Counted from the stretch's first letter, positions 10,806 through 22,465 are shown. The stretch is 64,000 bases of DNA from Thysanoteuthis rhombus (GCA_963457665.1 OY735219.1:39803477-39867476); one strand, 5' to 3'. Notes: generated by a model from the letters alone, not told the origin. Translations and numbers: made by a program.

Positions 10806-11294
10806 TATTTCATTATGTCAGTCAGTCAGTCAATGACTTAAAGGAGCTAAACGTATACTAATGTCATAGTAAGATGGAATTTTCTTCATGCAACTGACGT
10901 GTGCTTATCTTCTGACCCGGTAAAATCGAATTCAATGTTCTAATGACGTAATAATAAAATGTCACTTAAGTGACATCAAATAAGAGTTTTTATTTCATGG
11001 AAGGAGTAGGAGGAGATGCTTCCTGGAGATGGTGTGAGACATTTGCAATGTCGATTTGTTAGTTAATCAGCGACAGTAATCACTACTATAGATGGTGGCA
11101 CATCTAAAAACCAAGAGCCTGTATAGAGAAACAAGCAGAAGAAGAAATAAAATGAAAAAAAGAGAAAAACAAAAAAAATCAAATAGGCTTGGCTGCTGCA
11201 TGGTCAAACTCCACTCCTACCTTTATTCCAACGAGAGATGATTACTGCAACTTCTGTATTGTATATGTGATAAATTAATTAAAAAATTCACGTG

Positions 11295-11385
11295 ACTTGT
11301 CAGTTTAGTTCAGTGGTAAGAGAGTTGCCTAAATAATCATTTGGTCATGATTTCAAATAAAGGTAGCTTTTTTTATATCAGTTCT
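11295..11385 (+). repeat. tRNA-derived SINE head (family B), single
   Basis: GACTTGTCAGTTTAGTTCAG resembles an A box region and GGTCATGATTTCAAATAA a B box region, at normal tRNA-like spacing. Same family as 14340-14840 and 20050-20520, which are antisense. Anticodon stem and acceptor are degraded, so it is not a functional tRNA gene. Confidence 0.55.
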
Positions 11386-11655
11386 GCTTAATGTGACATG
11401 ATAAACAAACGGTGAAGAGTTTACTCCCCTAAATTTGGTAATGATCTGTTCTTCTTGTTGTTATGGGGGAAAAATAAAATCAACTCGAACTTAGAGTGAT
11501 GATAGCGGATATCAAAAAGATGGATTAAAGACAGAGAAGAGAACAAGGAAAAAAATGGGATGAAATGTTTTAATCCTCTTTGAAGATCAATGTTTGCATG
11601 CAGATTTGAAGTAGAGTGAAATCCGTAGGAGAGTAAATATTGATAATAGAACTGC

Positions 11656-12089
11656 TCTGGTTGGTCACTCAATAGAAACCTTCATGTAAGCAATGTCTTT
11701 TGGCAGCATGACATTTTGAGGTGATCAATTAAAAAATTGGAAAAAGAGGGTGGACAATGAATGAATTACTTCTCTTGCCTTTCACGAGGCAGTGATCCCC
11801 AAAAACTTCTGAATTAAAAAGAAAAACCATGTAGACAAAAACTAGTGGATTAATTTAGCATAAAGTTGCATTGCAAATCGACCCCCCCTCATTGAATAAC
11901 TATTAAAGGGAGGAATTTTCAGAAAAGAAAAAAAAGTTTTTTTCAGACTCAACGGGTAAATATTTAAATTTTCAGCCCCCTTGCTATGTTATTGCAGCCT
12001 GCATGCATGATACATATATGAATACCCAGCCGCACCTACTTAAAGACAATTGAAAACCTATGGTGACAATTTTGGTTGGCAGTTTCTAA
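11656..12089 (+). mobile_element. Element A copy 4, full length
   Basis: 434 bp from TCTGGTTGGTCACTCAATAG to TTGGCAGTTTCTAA with most landmarks kept. Only 31 bp separate it from the inverted copy 5. Confidence 0.85.
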
Positions 12090-12120
12090 CAGTCTTATCT
12101 ACTTATAATTTTTAGAATTC

Positions 12121-12512
12121 ATCAACCAGAACTGTCAACACAACAGTCAACAAAGGTTTCTTCAGTTTTTTAATCGATCTGGTTACCTGGTTGGATGTGT
12201 ATCACATATACAGTCCGCACCAATAGGGCTAAAAGGCTGAAAATTTTGACATTCATTGTTAATTATGTCTACAAAAAACATTTTTCCTATTTTTTACATA
12301 ATTTTCACTTCAAGTAGATTCTTAGCGGGGAGGGGGGTTAAATTTTCAATGTTAGTTTACGCTAAATTAGCCCCTTAGTTTGTGTCCAGCAGCATTCCCG
12401 CTTTGTTTTTTGGGGAAAATTCTAACTATTTTAGTGACCACTGCCTAACACTCATTTTTCCAATTTTTTAATTGATCACCCCCCCAATATAGCAATTCAT
12501 TAAATTTTTGTT
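12121..12512 (-). mobile_element. Element A copy 5, truncated at its right end
   Basis: Starts CATCAACCAGAACTGTCAAC and retains GTGTCCAGCAGCATTC and TTGATCACCCC, then breaks off before the terminal TGACAGTTTCT. With copy 4 it forms a nearly perfect inverted arrangement over 850 bp. Confidence 0.8.
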
Positions 12513-13548
12513 TTTTCCAGACATCATGACATGACATGCTGCTGGAATCTGACAGCCTGAAATCATACTTTGAAAAATGTCAGTGTGTATTATGTATGGG
12601 AAATATTTTCCAAACATTGCCCATGTTTAGTGGTTCATATTATCTACAAATGGATATCATACTCAAATAGATACAGTATATTACTGGGATAATACAAAGG
12701 CTAAGAAGGAAGAATAACTTGTCAAAGGCATTGATACCAACACCCTGGGCTAAATTCACAATTTCTGCACCAATCTTACTCCTGGTTTAGACATGTTTAT
12801 TAAGTCCACAAACACAATACAGTACCCCAATATCTATCATTTTTATTCCATCCAGACCAAGTTCCAAATCAAAACTTTCTACATGTTTAATTTTAAAACA
12901 GATTTTGTTCATATTCTCTTCATGGATGCATGCTTGATTTCCGGACCTAGAAGGCCATTTTTCGACAGTTCTGACAATGAAGTCCAATGTCTGTTAAAGT
13001 TTTCTTGTGAATCCCATCGTAGCAACTTGACCATTTGGTTCAAATACTACCCTCCATCTTTTATTGTTTATCTGAATGGCAGATCAGTTACAAATGATGG
13101 TACTGCTTACCTGTGTATCCACCTGCACACCCTGGGTGGACTGGTTGAAAGGATGTATACACGATAGAAAACTGGATTGCTTGAATTAAAACTAGGAGAC
13201 TGGAAAATCAAGTAAAATCTCTTTTCGGCCACCTTTCTGGCGGCTTCTTGTCAAGAGGCTTCCTCTTATAATACTCTTTCTTTTATAACTTTACTTGGCA
13301 TTATCTGGTTTCCCAAATGTTTATGGAATTGTGACATTTTATATCTCCTGTGAGAACCTGGAGTGCACTTACTGTCTTCCCATTGAATTTTATAGCATAC
13401 CCACAAGCTTGTCAAGAGAATTCCAGCAGAACATCATCCAATTCAAGATAACAGAACCTTGTTTTTACAGGGTCATAAGTGTGATCACACTTTGTCATTT
13501 TAATTGTTGCTCATGTAAACCACATTTATTTTGCTGAAAATGTTAGGC
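12513..13548. other. Unassigned 1-kb segment with a 124-codon open frame
   Basis: No repeat recognised. A + frame at 12793-13167 is open for 124 codons, long for this composition, and a second + frame at 13295-13537 for 80. Neither has a recognisable domain, both are rich in Phe, Tyr and Ile as expected from AT-rich DNA, and no splice signals frame them. Confidence 0.3.
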
Positions 13549-13871
13549 AAGTTACTTCTCTCATCTTTTATTGGATTTTGATCACTAGAAAGTCTATATT
13601 TTCAAAAAACAAGCATGAATGCAGCCAGACAGAAATGAAGGGACCAATCTAACATAAATTTACATTGCCAGTTGAACATCCCACTAAAAACCAATATAGG
13701 AGAAGAATTTTCAGAAAACAAAAAAAAACATTTCTTCTAGGCGTGTGAATGTTTAAATTTTGAGCCCTCCAGCTCTATTGGTATGCCCGTATGCACAATA
13801 CATGCATAGCCAGGTAGAGCAGCTCAAAAACTGAAGAAACCTATGTTGACAGATTTGATGACATTTTCTAG
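13549..13871 (+). mobile_element. Element A copy 6, 5' truncated
   Basis: Begins at AAGTTACTTCTCTC and runs to GATGACATTTTCTAG. Good match through ATGAATGCAGCCAGAC and the distal GAAACCTATGTTGACAG. Confidence 0.85.
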
Positions 13872-14339
13872 AAATTCATTGATAGTATTAAAAAAGGTGG
13901 AAAAGGCTCTCGAGAAAATACTTCACGAAAAAATATGAAGAAAAATGACTTGCTTTTAACTGACAGACGATCGCCTGAAGAATGCACCATCTTATCTCCT
14001 TATATGGTGCCCACTGACAGCCCACAATCGATGGAACAATTAAGATGATCACTCTTCGAATATCAGCCCCCTGTGTCTGTTATTAACAATAATTACAATA
14101 ATTAATGAAAGCAATTTAAAGGCATTATCTTTATCAACCAGACTTTGAATAAAAATAAAAGAATTAATGAGGAATCGGTGCTAGTGTCTTTTCAGAACAC
14201 AAATTAGAAAATTAAATTCCTATTTTTTTTGGTTGGGGGGGGGGTCTCATTTTAAAAGAACTAATGGCTCTTCAAAAAGAAATCTATGGATACTTTTTAA
14301 TCAGCAGATTTGAAAACCTCACTTTATCTGTTGATTTTC

Positions 14340-14840
14340 AAGAAAGAGAGAAAGAGTAATTGTCAGACTCCCATCCAAGTCTGAAGTTGACTTTGTTTTA
14401 TAACCATAACAAGAACAATCCCTCACCAAATTCAAGGGAGCAAAAATCAACATTTCCCTACCGTGATTTGAAATCAGGACCAACTGATTGGTAGTCTTAT
14501 ATATCTACCAAAATTATATTAGAAATTAACTTACTAAATTTTAATCAATATTTCCCTACCATGATTTGAAATCACAACCAAGTGAATAGGAGCCGGTTCT
14601 CTTACCAACTGAACTAAACTGATAAGTTTTACAAGATATAAGATATGAAAGGGCTTCTTCCATTCTGATAAACACATTTATATTAGAGGAAATATATTTT
14701 CATAATTTATTATTTATTGTACATACAATACAAAAGTTACCATAAACATCATCAGTCAGACTAAAAGTAGGAGAGGAGTGGACCCTGCGGCAGCTAGATG
14801 TGTTCTTGTTTGTTTTCAGAGACAGGACTTCCAAGATGAA
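14340..14840 (-). repeat. Dimeric tRNA-derived SINE (family B)
   Basis: Antisense. Two tRNA-like heads lie in tandem (about 14457-14505, truncated, and 14550-14630); each has GATTTGAAATCA (B box complement) preceded by CCCTACC. A shared non-tRNA body with ATACAATACAAAAGT and CATCAGTCAGAC extends to about 14840 and recurs at 20400-20520. Confidence 0.6.
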
Positions 14841-15019
14841 GGGTGTGCAAAGTTGATTATCAACACCCTCATCCTTTAGCCATCCTATTTTCATCTGCTA
14901 GAACCCTTTTAGAACATCATACTATATCCGCTTGCTGGTAAACAATAGAGCAAATTTATCTTATTCATTGACATATCGTGCTAACTTGAGAAGTTTCAAT
15001 ATACTGTTGGCCCTCTTGA

Positions 15020-15261
15020 CCTTCTGACTATAACTCCTTAGAGGCCCTGCTCAGAGAAGTCGAGGTGGAAATGAACCCATGAAATTGGATTGAGTTTGAG
15101 TTGTCGACTGCTTTCCAGCTTGTTCAAATGCTTTTGAACGAAGGCAATATCCCCAAATACCCTTTAATAATACAAACAGCTGCATACCAAGGCGTCTACT
15201 GGTACATGTCCCCCCCTGGATTGGGCGATCTCATCAAGGGCGAAGGGTTGAAAGACATGCC
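15020..15261 (+). pseudogene. Unidentified coding-like relic
   Basis: An 80-codon + frame with one internal TGA (15080-15082) and higher GC than its surroundings. Readable pieces are EALLREVEVEMNP before the stop and YPLIIQTAAYQGVYWYMSP, GLGDLIKGEGLKD after it. The composition (few Phe/Ile/Asn runs, balanced charges) is protein-like, unlike other short frames here. It follows a pyrimidine-rich CTCCTTAG that could have been a splice acceptor, and stops where repeat D begins. I do not recognise the protein; a broken host exon, processed pseudogene or unknown transposon are all possible. Confidence 0.4.
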
Positions 15262-15565
15262 ATTTTGTCTGCAGGCTTGAAAATTGGCATCAGTACTCCC
15301 TCGGACCACCTCTGAAAACATTTTTCAATCTTTGGAAAAATATCTTTTTTGACCTCTTTTGAGACTTATTTTGACTGATTCATCAGTAAAATCTAGATTC
15401 TCCAGAATCTGGATATTTCTTGATGTTTTTTCTTCTATCTTAGATGTTTTTCAGCAGAAAACGCCACTGGTGTCATAAATAGAATCTATTCTGTCCATAT
15501 TTATTCTTCAATCGAATTTTTTTGTATGACTTTAAATTTGCTGCTATAGTCAATTATTGACTATG
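15262..15565 (-). repeat. Repeat D copy 1
   Basis: Antisense copy of the repeat also at 16185-16600 and 29325-29700. Shared landmarks: TTGGCATCAGTACTCC, GATTCTCCAGAATC, ATATTTATTCTT. No ORF. Confidence 0.75.
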
Positions 15566-15634
15566 ATGGTAAGTTTGGGGCTTTCTTATAGCCTTTTAAA
15601 AAGTCAGGTATTGAGCACCTTACAGATAAGTCTT

Positions 15635-16130
15635 AGCTTTGCTTAGCTTAGCTTAGCTTATATGATATGTGATCTTTTCAGGAACAGGTTTTATGATTAA
15701 CCCTTCTCTCCAGACACCTGTCTTCACTATAGATTTTCACATGACTTCCTGTCTGTTGTGAACTTGTAGTTTTATAGAATTTCCTTTTTATCCCAATTTT
15801 TATCAAATCTGCTCTTGAAAGAATTTACATTTTTGGAACACACTATTCAATTAGGGCAGACATGGAATAGTCTACCTATGTGGACATTGAGATTATATTT
15901 TTGTACATCCAGCCTGGCTCTTTGTTGATACATTTTCTGGTTGTTTCTACCCATTTCCTGTTCTCTGTTTAATTTCTTTTGACTTCTTGCTGAAGTTACC
16001 AACCCTCTTTTCACACTTTCTGTTCATGATCTTATATATTTCTATCATGTCTTTTCTTACTCTTCTATAGCTAAAAGTTGGTAGCTTCAGTCTTGAAAGA
16101 ATTAAGTTGCTCTTCAATATTGGTAGGTAT
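15635..16130 (-). pseudogene. CR1/L2-like LINE, RT C-terminal relic
   Basis: The - strand reads LPTFSYRRVRKDMIEIYKIM, the common end-of-RT motif (L-x-YRR-x-R-x-DMIE-x-YKI) of CR1/L2/Jockey-type LINEs. Further down it reads NSFKSRFD-like and WDKKEILYN-like residues that fit the NAFKNRLDKHW-type C-terminal motif. Frameshifts and stops interrupt it. A second copy is at 40969-41330. The short GCTTA tandem at 15641-15660 marks its 3' side. Confidence 0.7.
15638..15661. repeat. (GCTTA)n short tandem
   Basis: Four to five units of a TTAGC/GCTTA pentamer. Confidence 0.85.
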
Positions 16131-16184
16131 TGATATAAAATGAATATAAACCCGTCGTCTCAGTCTCTAACAACCATAGTATGA

Positions 16185-16600
16185 AAATTTGAAGTCATAT
16201 GAAAAAATTCAATCAAAGAATAAATATGGTCACAACAAGTTCTACTGGAGTTTTTCACTGGAAAACGTCAGAAATAAAGTAAAAAAACATCTGGAAACAT
16301 TTAGGTTCTGGAGAATCTAGTTATTATTAAATCTGTCTGAATGGGGCCCCAAAAAGGTCAAAAAAGCATTTTTCCCCAAAATTAAAAAATTTTTAAAAAT
16401 TAGTTTTTACAAAGGGTCTAGTGGAGTACTAATGCCAATTTTTTGGTTTGTAGACAAAACAGTGTAGCCAGGAGCACTGGAACTCACAAGCAAACACACA
16501 AACAAACGCATGCACATATAAAAAAAAAGGATAGAACCCTCCGCCATCTTTGATGGCTGCGGTTGTTCGATGTAACAAAATTGACAATGATACAAATGGT
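16185..16600 (+). repeat. Repeat D copy 2
   Basis: Sense copy: TTGAAGTCATATGAAAAAAT, TTCTGGAGAATC, AGTGGAGTACTAATGCCAAT, GCATGCACATATAAAAA and CATCTTTGATGGCTGCGGTT in the same order as 29325-29700. Confidence 0.8.
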
Positions 16601-17670
16601 ATAGAATTATTTTTGGTGAATCCTAACTTTTCTGTTAATGTTTTGTTATCATCATAAGTTGCCTTCAACAATAAAAGAATAAAATGTAGTAAATGAGAGA
16701 AAAGAAAAATGTAAATAATGCAACTGTATCTATTAGTCTGAATCCTCCTCTATTCTGTCTGGAATGTGACTTAGATGTTTATTACTGCCAGTTATATACT
16801 GGAATTTATGTTCATACTGAGAGATTCATGGCTCATTGACTTCTATATAGTGGTCGCTAGAAGGGGTATCCCCTGGAAAAAAACTTCAATTATAAAAATA
16901 CACAAAAACAAATGATATGTAATAAAGTTTCCATAAAAAGGGAATAAAAAAGTTCCCTCACGATTTTGACCCTTAAAAGGGAAAAAAATTCTTGCTCGAT
17001 TTCAACCCCTAAAAGGGACAAAAAAAAATCAAAATTGGCGGACTGTTTCTTTTTTTTTGTCCCATTTTTCCGAAAACACAAAAATGTGGGAACAGTTAAT
17101 GTATGAACACTAATGAAAGCTTTCTGCATCACAGCTCAATCATAGCTAGTTTATATAAGATAAGTGTTCAGTTTAGCAAAATAACATTGAATTATAAGTT
17201 AGTTTCTACATATTATAACACAATTTATAATTCTTTCTGTCAGATCAAATATGTCCATTCCTCAAATACATAATAACATCGTGAATCAAACCCCTGATAG
17301 AACCTTGATAGTTTTACAATTTTCAACAACTCAACCTATGTTTTATTCCAAGTTTTAGTCAATATCCATGTGAAAAATCATATACCTGGGGTTTTCTGTT
17401 AGTCCATAATGCTTGTGCAGACAAAGACACTCATAAAGTAAAGATTTTCACATCATATTAGAAAGAAGTGTACAGATTTTTATAATCTCTTTTCTTGTAT
17501 CAAAGATTATCATTACCTGATGTTTCAGGCAGCAACTGACCAGAACTAGATCTTATCTAAGAGCAATCTAGAATTTTGTTAGACACCAAAGTTCATATCC
17601 TTGATGTATTTTCAAATTAACCAAAGAAATCAAGTGATCTGAACATTTTACAGGAAGTTTTTGTTAAATA
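16601..17670. other. Unassigned spacer
   Basis: AT-rich. A short imperfect duplication (AAAAGGGAAAAAAATTCTTGC and a similar 30-bp unit) occurs at 16935-17030. Otherwise nothing recognised. Confidence 0.4.
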
Positions 17671-17675
17671 TTAGC

Positions 17676-18015
17676 TGTGGCACAAGTGAAACTTTTATTA
17701 CACAACTTCAATATGTCATTTAGAAGTCTTTTGGGTATCACCCACTAGTCTCAGTTTGGATCGGCTTTAGAAGTCGCATAACTATGCGAGATATAAATAA
17801 CTGGTGTAAAACAGTGAGAGGGATAGATTATTCAAAATCCTAGCAAGCAGGCAGTAATTCCCCTGAGGTGTAAAACCTGTGAACTCTATCAACTTTATGT
17901 CAACTAGTGAGAACTGATTTTATGTTGTACTCTTGTGAAAACGTGAACTTGTTAATAACTCTGTCTCAAGTCCAACTTGTCAACACTCAACCAATATCAA
18001 ACCCTGAATACTGTG
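17676..18015 (+). mobile_element. Possible solo LTR with primer-binding-like site
   Basis: A roughly 340-bp stretch beginning TGTGGCACAAG, with a TATA-like GAGATATAAATAA near 17789, ends just before TGTGGCGACAGAATGC. TGGCGAC directly after an LTR is the usual tRNA primer-site start of Gypsy-type retrotransposons. No second LTR and no gag/pol were seen, so this is a weak call. Confidence 0.3.
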
Positions 18016-18336
18016 GCGACAGAATGCAACAAAATCTTGGGAAAAATTCTGAAACTCAGAAAATATGTTCACCATAAACATATAAAAGAACATCACTCAG
18101 TGTTTGAACACTTTTTTTTTTATCTTCTTCGACAAAGGGAAAGTCATTTTTGATGAGTCACTGGGGATGAAAAATAGATTTATTATGAGAATCTAAAAGG
18201 ATGACAGTTGTGGCTAGATCCAAGACGGCATTTTTATTCCAACCTGAACAGAATCTACTGGGCTGGATTTCATCTCTGTTTTTTGGTTGTATTCAAAAGG
18301 AATTCTATATTATGAATAGTCGGAACCCGTCAGTTG

Positions 18337-18367
<31 letters not shown>

Positions 18368-18371
18368 TAAT

Positions 18372-18418
<47 letters not shown>
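18337..18418. repeat. (AAT)n followed by (CAT)n microsatellite
   Basis: About 30 bp of AAT units, then about 43 bp of CAT units, forming the extended tail of the antisense RTE copy next to it. Confidence 0.95.
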
Positions 18419-19062
18419 GTCTTTTAACATCCGCTGTTGGACATAGACCTTCCCAGGATCCGCCACATTTCTCTATCATGGGCATCACATAGCTAATATT
18501 TTCTGAATTTGTCTAGTTCATCTCTCTATCTTGTACTTTGTCAGCCTTGGCTTAGTATGTAGTCTCTGGGGATCCATGTTGTGAGTTGTGATGTCCATTG
18601 GTTGTCTTTCATTCTCACAACATGACCAGCCCATTGCCATTTGAGTTTTCCAATAGATTCTATGATGTCTCAGACCCCTTTTTTCTTCCTGGTATTTGTG
18701 CTGTTTTGTGATCTCTCCATGTGAGGTTGAGCATGATTCTCTCATGCGTACGCTGCATGCTTCTCAGTTTGCAGGTTTGTCTCTTAGTTAGGTTCCATGT
18801 TTCAGCTCCATGAGTGATGACCAGGAGGATGCTGTGGTTGTATACTCCTCTCTATAGGATTATTGGGATCTTCTGGTTTTTGAAGGTTGAGCTTGCTCTG
18901 CCGAAGGCTTGCCATCCTAAGGTGGTTCTCCGCTTGATTTCTTCTTCTTTTGTGGGTTTCATGGAGATCCTAAGAAGATGTAGTGGTCTACTTTCCCCAG
19001 TGTTGCATCTTCTATCTTGACAGTTATGTCCTTATTCTCAAAGTGATTGTTGCACATTGGTT
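18376..19062 (-). pseudogene. RTE LINE 3' fragment (R5)
   Basis: Antisense, beginning in the expanded (ATC)n tail. - strand signatures include QKIPIIL-type, AWQAF-type, ERIMLN, MAMGWSCCEN (frameshifted KWQWAGHVARM region) and a conserved GGATCCCCAGAG block. It stops near 19062, where a mariner relic begins. Confidence 0.85.
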
Positions 19063-19398
19063 GAGAAAAAGAATTTTTTTCTGGACAAGGAATTCAAACT
19101 GTTTTTGCTACATGGCAATGCCTATCTTCATGTTTCGAATTCAGAACAATAATGTTATCATGGAGCTTGAATGTAGCATATTTTCCAGGACTGTCATTTT
19201 CACACTCTCACTCATTTTGCTTCATGTGACACTCTCTGTCTGGATAGTGGTTCCAACAAGTCCAAGATATTGAAACAATTGTGGAAGAGTTCATTAAATC
19301 AAAACTGGAATTTTTCTTTTGTGATGGAATACACAGTTTGATTGGAAGGTGTTACAAGTTCTTTGAAAGCCTTGTAGAATACATTGATGATTGAATAA
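19063..19398 (+). pseudogene. Mariner-type transposase relic, C-terminal third
   Basis: A + frame ending at the stop near 19396 reads DIETIVEEFIKSKLEFFF, then GIHSLIG and FFESLVEYIDD. This follows the mariner C-terminal pattern (D-x-x-x-x-VEEF-x-SK-x-x-x-F-x-x-x-GIH-x-L). Upstream, about 19105-19140 reads LLHGNAYLHVSNS, matching the LxHDNARPHVA catalytic block with the DN replaced by GN. Several frameshifts lie between. It abuts the RTE fragment and was probably split by or inserted beside it. Confidence 0.55.
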
Positions 19399-19569
19399 AG
19401 ATGCTATGAATCTACGTGAATAAGAAATTTTGTCAAAAAATGTTGAATACTTTTGCATCAACTGAATATTTGTTTGTAGATACACATCAAGAGAGGAAAC
19501 AGCTTGTGGCACTTTTTTTTTTCAACTTAGGCATTGGTTATTTTCAAAATTTCAAAATTAGATTAAAAT

Positions 19570-19805
19570 ATCATTATTGCAAATGTTTTCAGCATGTGTG
19601 TTTGTGAGTCTGATAAAAGTTATACGTCAAGTCACCAGAAAGTTTTTAGTGTGTGTGATAAAAGTTATAAAGCAAGTTAGACTACTTGACTTATATGCCA
19701 TAATACATATGGAACTTTCCACAGGCTCTGTAAATTCTAAAAAAATGAGACTTCCTGACTTATATGCCATAATATATGTGGAACTTTCTACAGGCTCTGT
19801 AAATT
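19570..19805. repeat. Tandem duplication of an ~80-bp unit
   Basis: 19680-19742 (GACTTATATGCCATAATA, GGAACTTTCC, AGGCTCTGTAAATT) is repeated at 19755-19806 with few changes; AAAAGTTATA and GTGTGATAAAAG are also doubled at 19613-19670. Confidence 0.7.
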
Positions 19806-20049
19806 AAAAAATAAAATGATACGATAATCCAATTAACTTCAACACTAACTAGCTTCTCAAGTACAATGATTGAACAAAGATATTTTTTTGAATTTCCATG
19901 TGCTCTTTTCATTGCAAATTTAATTAAACAGAAGAATTTATATCCTGTCAGTCCATTTTCTCCCAAAGAAACTATGATTTTAGATACAAGCATTTTTCTA
20001 ACTCTTGTTTGTCAAATACATGTCCATGTCGGGTGTTGAATTAATTTAT

Positions 20050-20520
20050 CTAGAAAGGCAAGAACAATCCTCAACAAATTAAGGGTAATAAAAAATTAAC
20101 ATTCCTCTACCTTGATTTGAAATGATGACCAACTGATTAGTAATCAAGTCGCTCACTGACTGAGCTTAATTGACAAGTCTCACATATCTACCAAAATTTA
20201 TGCTAGAAATACATTCTAATCATTCTAATGAATAAGTACGTTTATGAAATCAACATTTCCAAATCATGATTTGAAACTATGACCAAGTGATTGGTGGCCA
20301 GCTCTCTTCCTGACTGAGCCAAACTGATAAGTGTTGCAAATCAACAAAAATTCTTGCAACAAATACGCAAGGACTTATTTCATCCTAATGAATAAATACA
20401 TTTACACTGAAAAATATATATTTTTATAATTTTTCTATTTTTCATTTATACAATACAAAAGTCATCTTCAGTCAGAATAGATATGGGAATAGAGTTTGAC
20501 CCAGTTGCAGCCAGGCTTGT
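20050..20520 (-). repeat. Dimeric tRNA-derived SINE (family B)
   Basis: Antisense. Head 1 (20100-20185) read on the - strand has GACTTGTCAATTAAGCTCAG and GGTCATCATTTCAAATCAAG. Head 2 (20262-20345) has the same layout. Body and distal sequence match 14640-14840. The best evidence in the window that family B is a dimeric tRNA-SINE. Confidence 0.65.
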
Positions 20521-21014
20521 GTTTCAACACTTTTGCCAAACACTGCAGATAAGTTAGAATTGATAGCAGTAAAAATTGAATTAATTTGCATTATTAATTC
20601 GCATCGGTACATTGGAATTTTGACTCTTCCCTTATCCTATAGGTGCTGAATTTTTTTTTTCGTTCTAGAGAATAATTAATAGATTTGGGTAAAATTAGTT
20701 ATAATTCAGTCATAATGATGGTTGCAATATTTTCAGTTTATTTTTAGAGCCTTGGGTTAGCAGCGTTCGCAAGGAATCAAGTGACTTGAATAGGGGGTGG
20801 TTGAAGAGAAGTAGAGAGAGATATTTCTTTTTTAGTGTTGGTAAAGATAGAGGGATACAATATATACAATGGCGGGCAAAGAAAGAGATTTTTTTTTCTT
20901 TTTCACATCATATCAATCCTTATATAAGACCAAATCTCGAGATGAAAAAATAGTAAGTTCAAGACAGAGAGAAAGAAAGCAGACTCTACTGTCTTTATAA
21001 CTAATGTATACACT

Positions 21015-21419
21015 ACAACCTAACCCAGAGACAGACCCGTAAATTGAGAACCATGCAACGTGTACATGAAAGAATTATGCTGGGCCTTACATGGAGAGAC
21101 CACAAGACAGGACAGTACACCCAGGAAAAGACAAGGGTAAGGGACATCATAGAATCCATAAAAAATCTCAAATGGCAGTGGGCTGGCCATGTTACGAGAA
21201 TGGCAGACAACTGATGGACATCACGACTCACGGCATGGATTCCCTGAGATAACATGCGCAACTGAGGCCGGCAGAATATTAGATAGAGAGACGAGCTAGA
21301 TAAGTTCAGGAAGTACTGGCTCCGTGACACCCAAGATAGAGAAGTGTGGCAAATCCTGGGGAAGGTCTATGTCCAACGACGGACGTTAAAAGACTGATGA
21401 TGATGATGATGATGATGAT
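21015..21419 (+). pseudogene. RTE LINE 3' fragment (R6)
   Basis: Sense copy of the last ~400 bp: LRTMQRVHERIML, TWRDHKTGQYT, DIIESIKNLKWQWAGHVTRM and EKYWLRD-like blocks in broken frames, ending in seven GAT units. Confidence 0.85.
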
Positions 21420-21425
21420 ACACTA

Positions 21426-21447
21426 CATATATATATATATATATATT
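21426..21447. repeat. (TA)n microsatellite
   Basis: Short TA tract just after the RTE tail. Confidence 0.9.
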
Positions 21448-21514
21448 TATACTTTTCTCATTTGCCGAAGAATTATATTGAATTCGGGACGATATTTTTC
21501 CTTTTTATTTTTGA

Positions 21515-21772
21515 TGTAATGATTTTTTTTTCAGAATAAGTTTCCAGTAGGGATTCAATTTACAATGTAAGTTTATGCTAAATTGATTCCTTATTTTGCG
21601 TGTCCAGCAGCATTCAGGCTTGGTTAAAAAAAATTCCTTCTTTTTTAGCGATCCCTGCCAACTAAATTGAGAGAGAAGTAACTTATTTATTGATCCCCCC
21701 TTTTCCCAATTTATCTTATCGATCATCCCCCCACGTGGCATAGTGCCAGTAGACAATTTCTATTGAGCAACT
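21515..21772 (-). mobile_element. Element A copy 7, half length
   Basis: Keeps the right half: GGGATTCAATTTACAATGTA, GTGTCCAGCAGCATTC, TTATTTATTGATCCCCCC and ACAATTTCTATTGAGCAAC. The TTAGAAACTGTC half is absent. Confidence 0.8.
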
Positions 21773-22048
21773 CTTTATCTTAAATCTTAGCTTAAAATAC
21801 CACGATTGTTAGTAAGTAGCGTGGACTCGAAATGAAGATTAAGCATCCAACGAGATTCATACACATTTCTTATCCTTGGGCGTCTGCTTTTCCAAAGTGA
21901 GGCCAACTGTTTGCTGTCATTCTAATTAAATTGTATAAGCTTCCGTTCCTTGTTTTCCCTGAATGCCTGATATACCGCTATCTCCTTTGTTTATCAATGA
22001 ATGACGATCTTTGTGATAAAAAGGAAATGAAAAGATAAAAGAAACAGG

Positions 22049-22465
22049 TCTGTTCAGTCATTCACTAGAAATTATCAAGTGACCAACATCTCTTGGCTGC
22101 ATGCCGTCTCGGGGATAATCAATCAAAAAATCGTTGAGAAGGTGATTAATAAAACTATTACTTCCCTCGACTTTTGTTAGGTAACTAAAAAAGTCACAAT
22201 TTTGAGAAAAAAACTTATGGAAGCCAATTAAAGGGACTAATTAAGGATAAACGTAGATGGTAAATTGACCTCCCCACTAAAACCTATTTTGGGAGGGATT
22301 TAGAATAATCAAAAAAAATTTTTTACAGACATAATTAGGAGTAAATGTTTGAATTTTCTAGCTCTAGTGGCCTGTATGTATTTCACATACATTACAAAGT
22401 CAGCCAGACTGACAAACTTCAAAAAGAATAGACCTATGTTGACAGTTTTCATTGACAGTTTCTAA
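22049..22465 (+). mobile_element. Element A copy 8, full length
   Basis: 417 bp from GTCTGTTCAGTCATTCAC to ATTGACAGTTTCTAA, faces copy 9 across 232 bp. Confidence 0.85.

Noticed and set aside
12793..13167. 124-codon open frame as a gene
   Set aside because: No domain, no splice or start context, composition as expected from AT-rich DNA; kept only as a remark.
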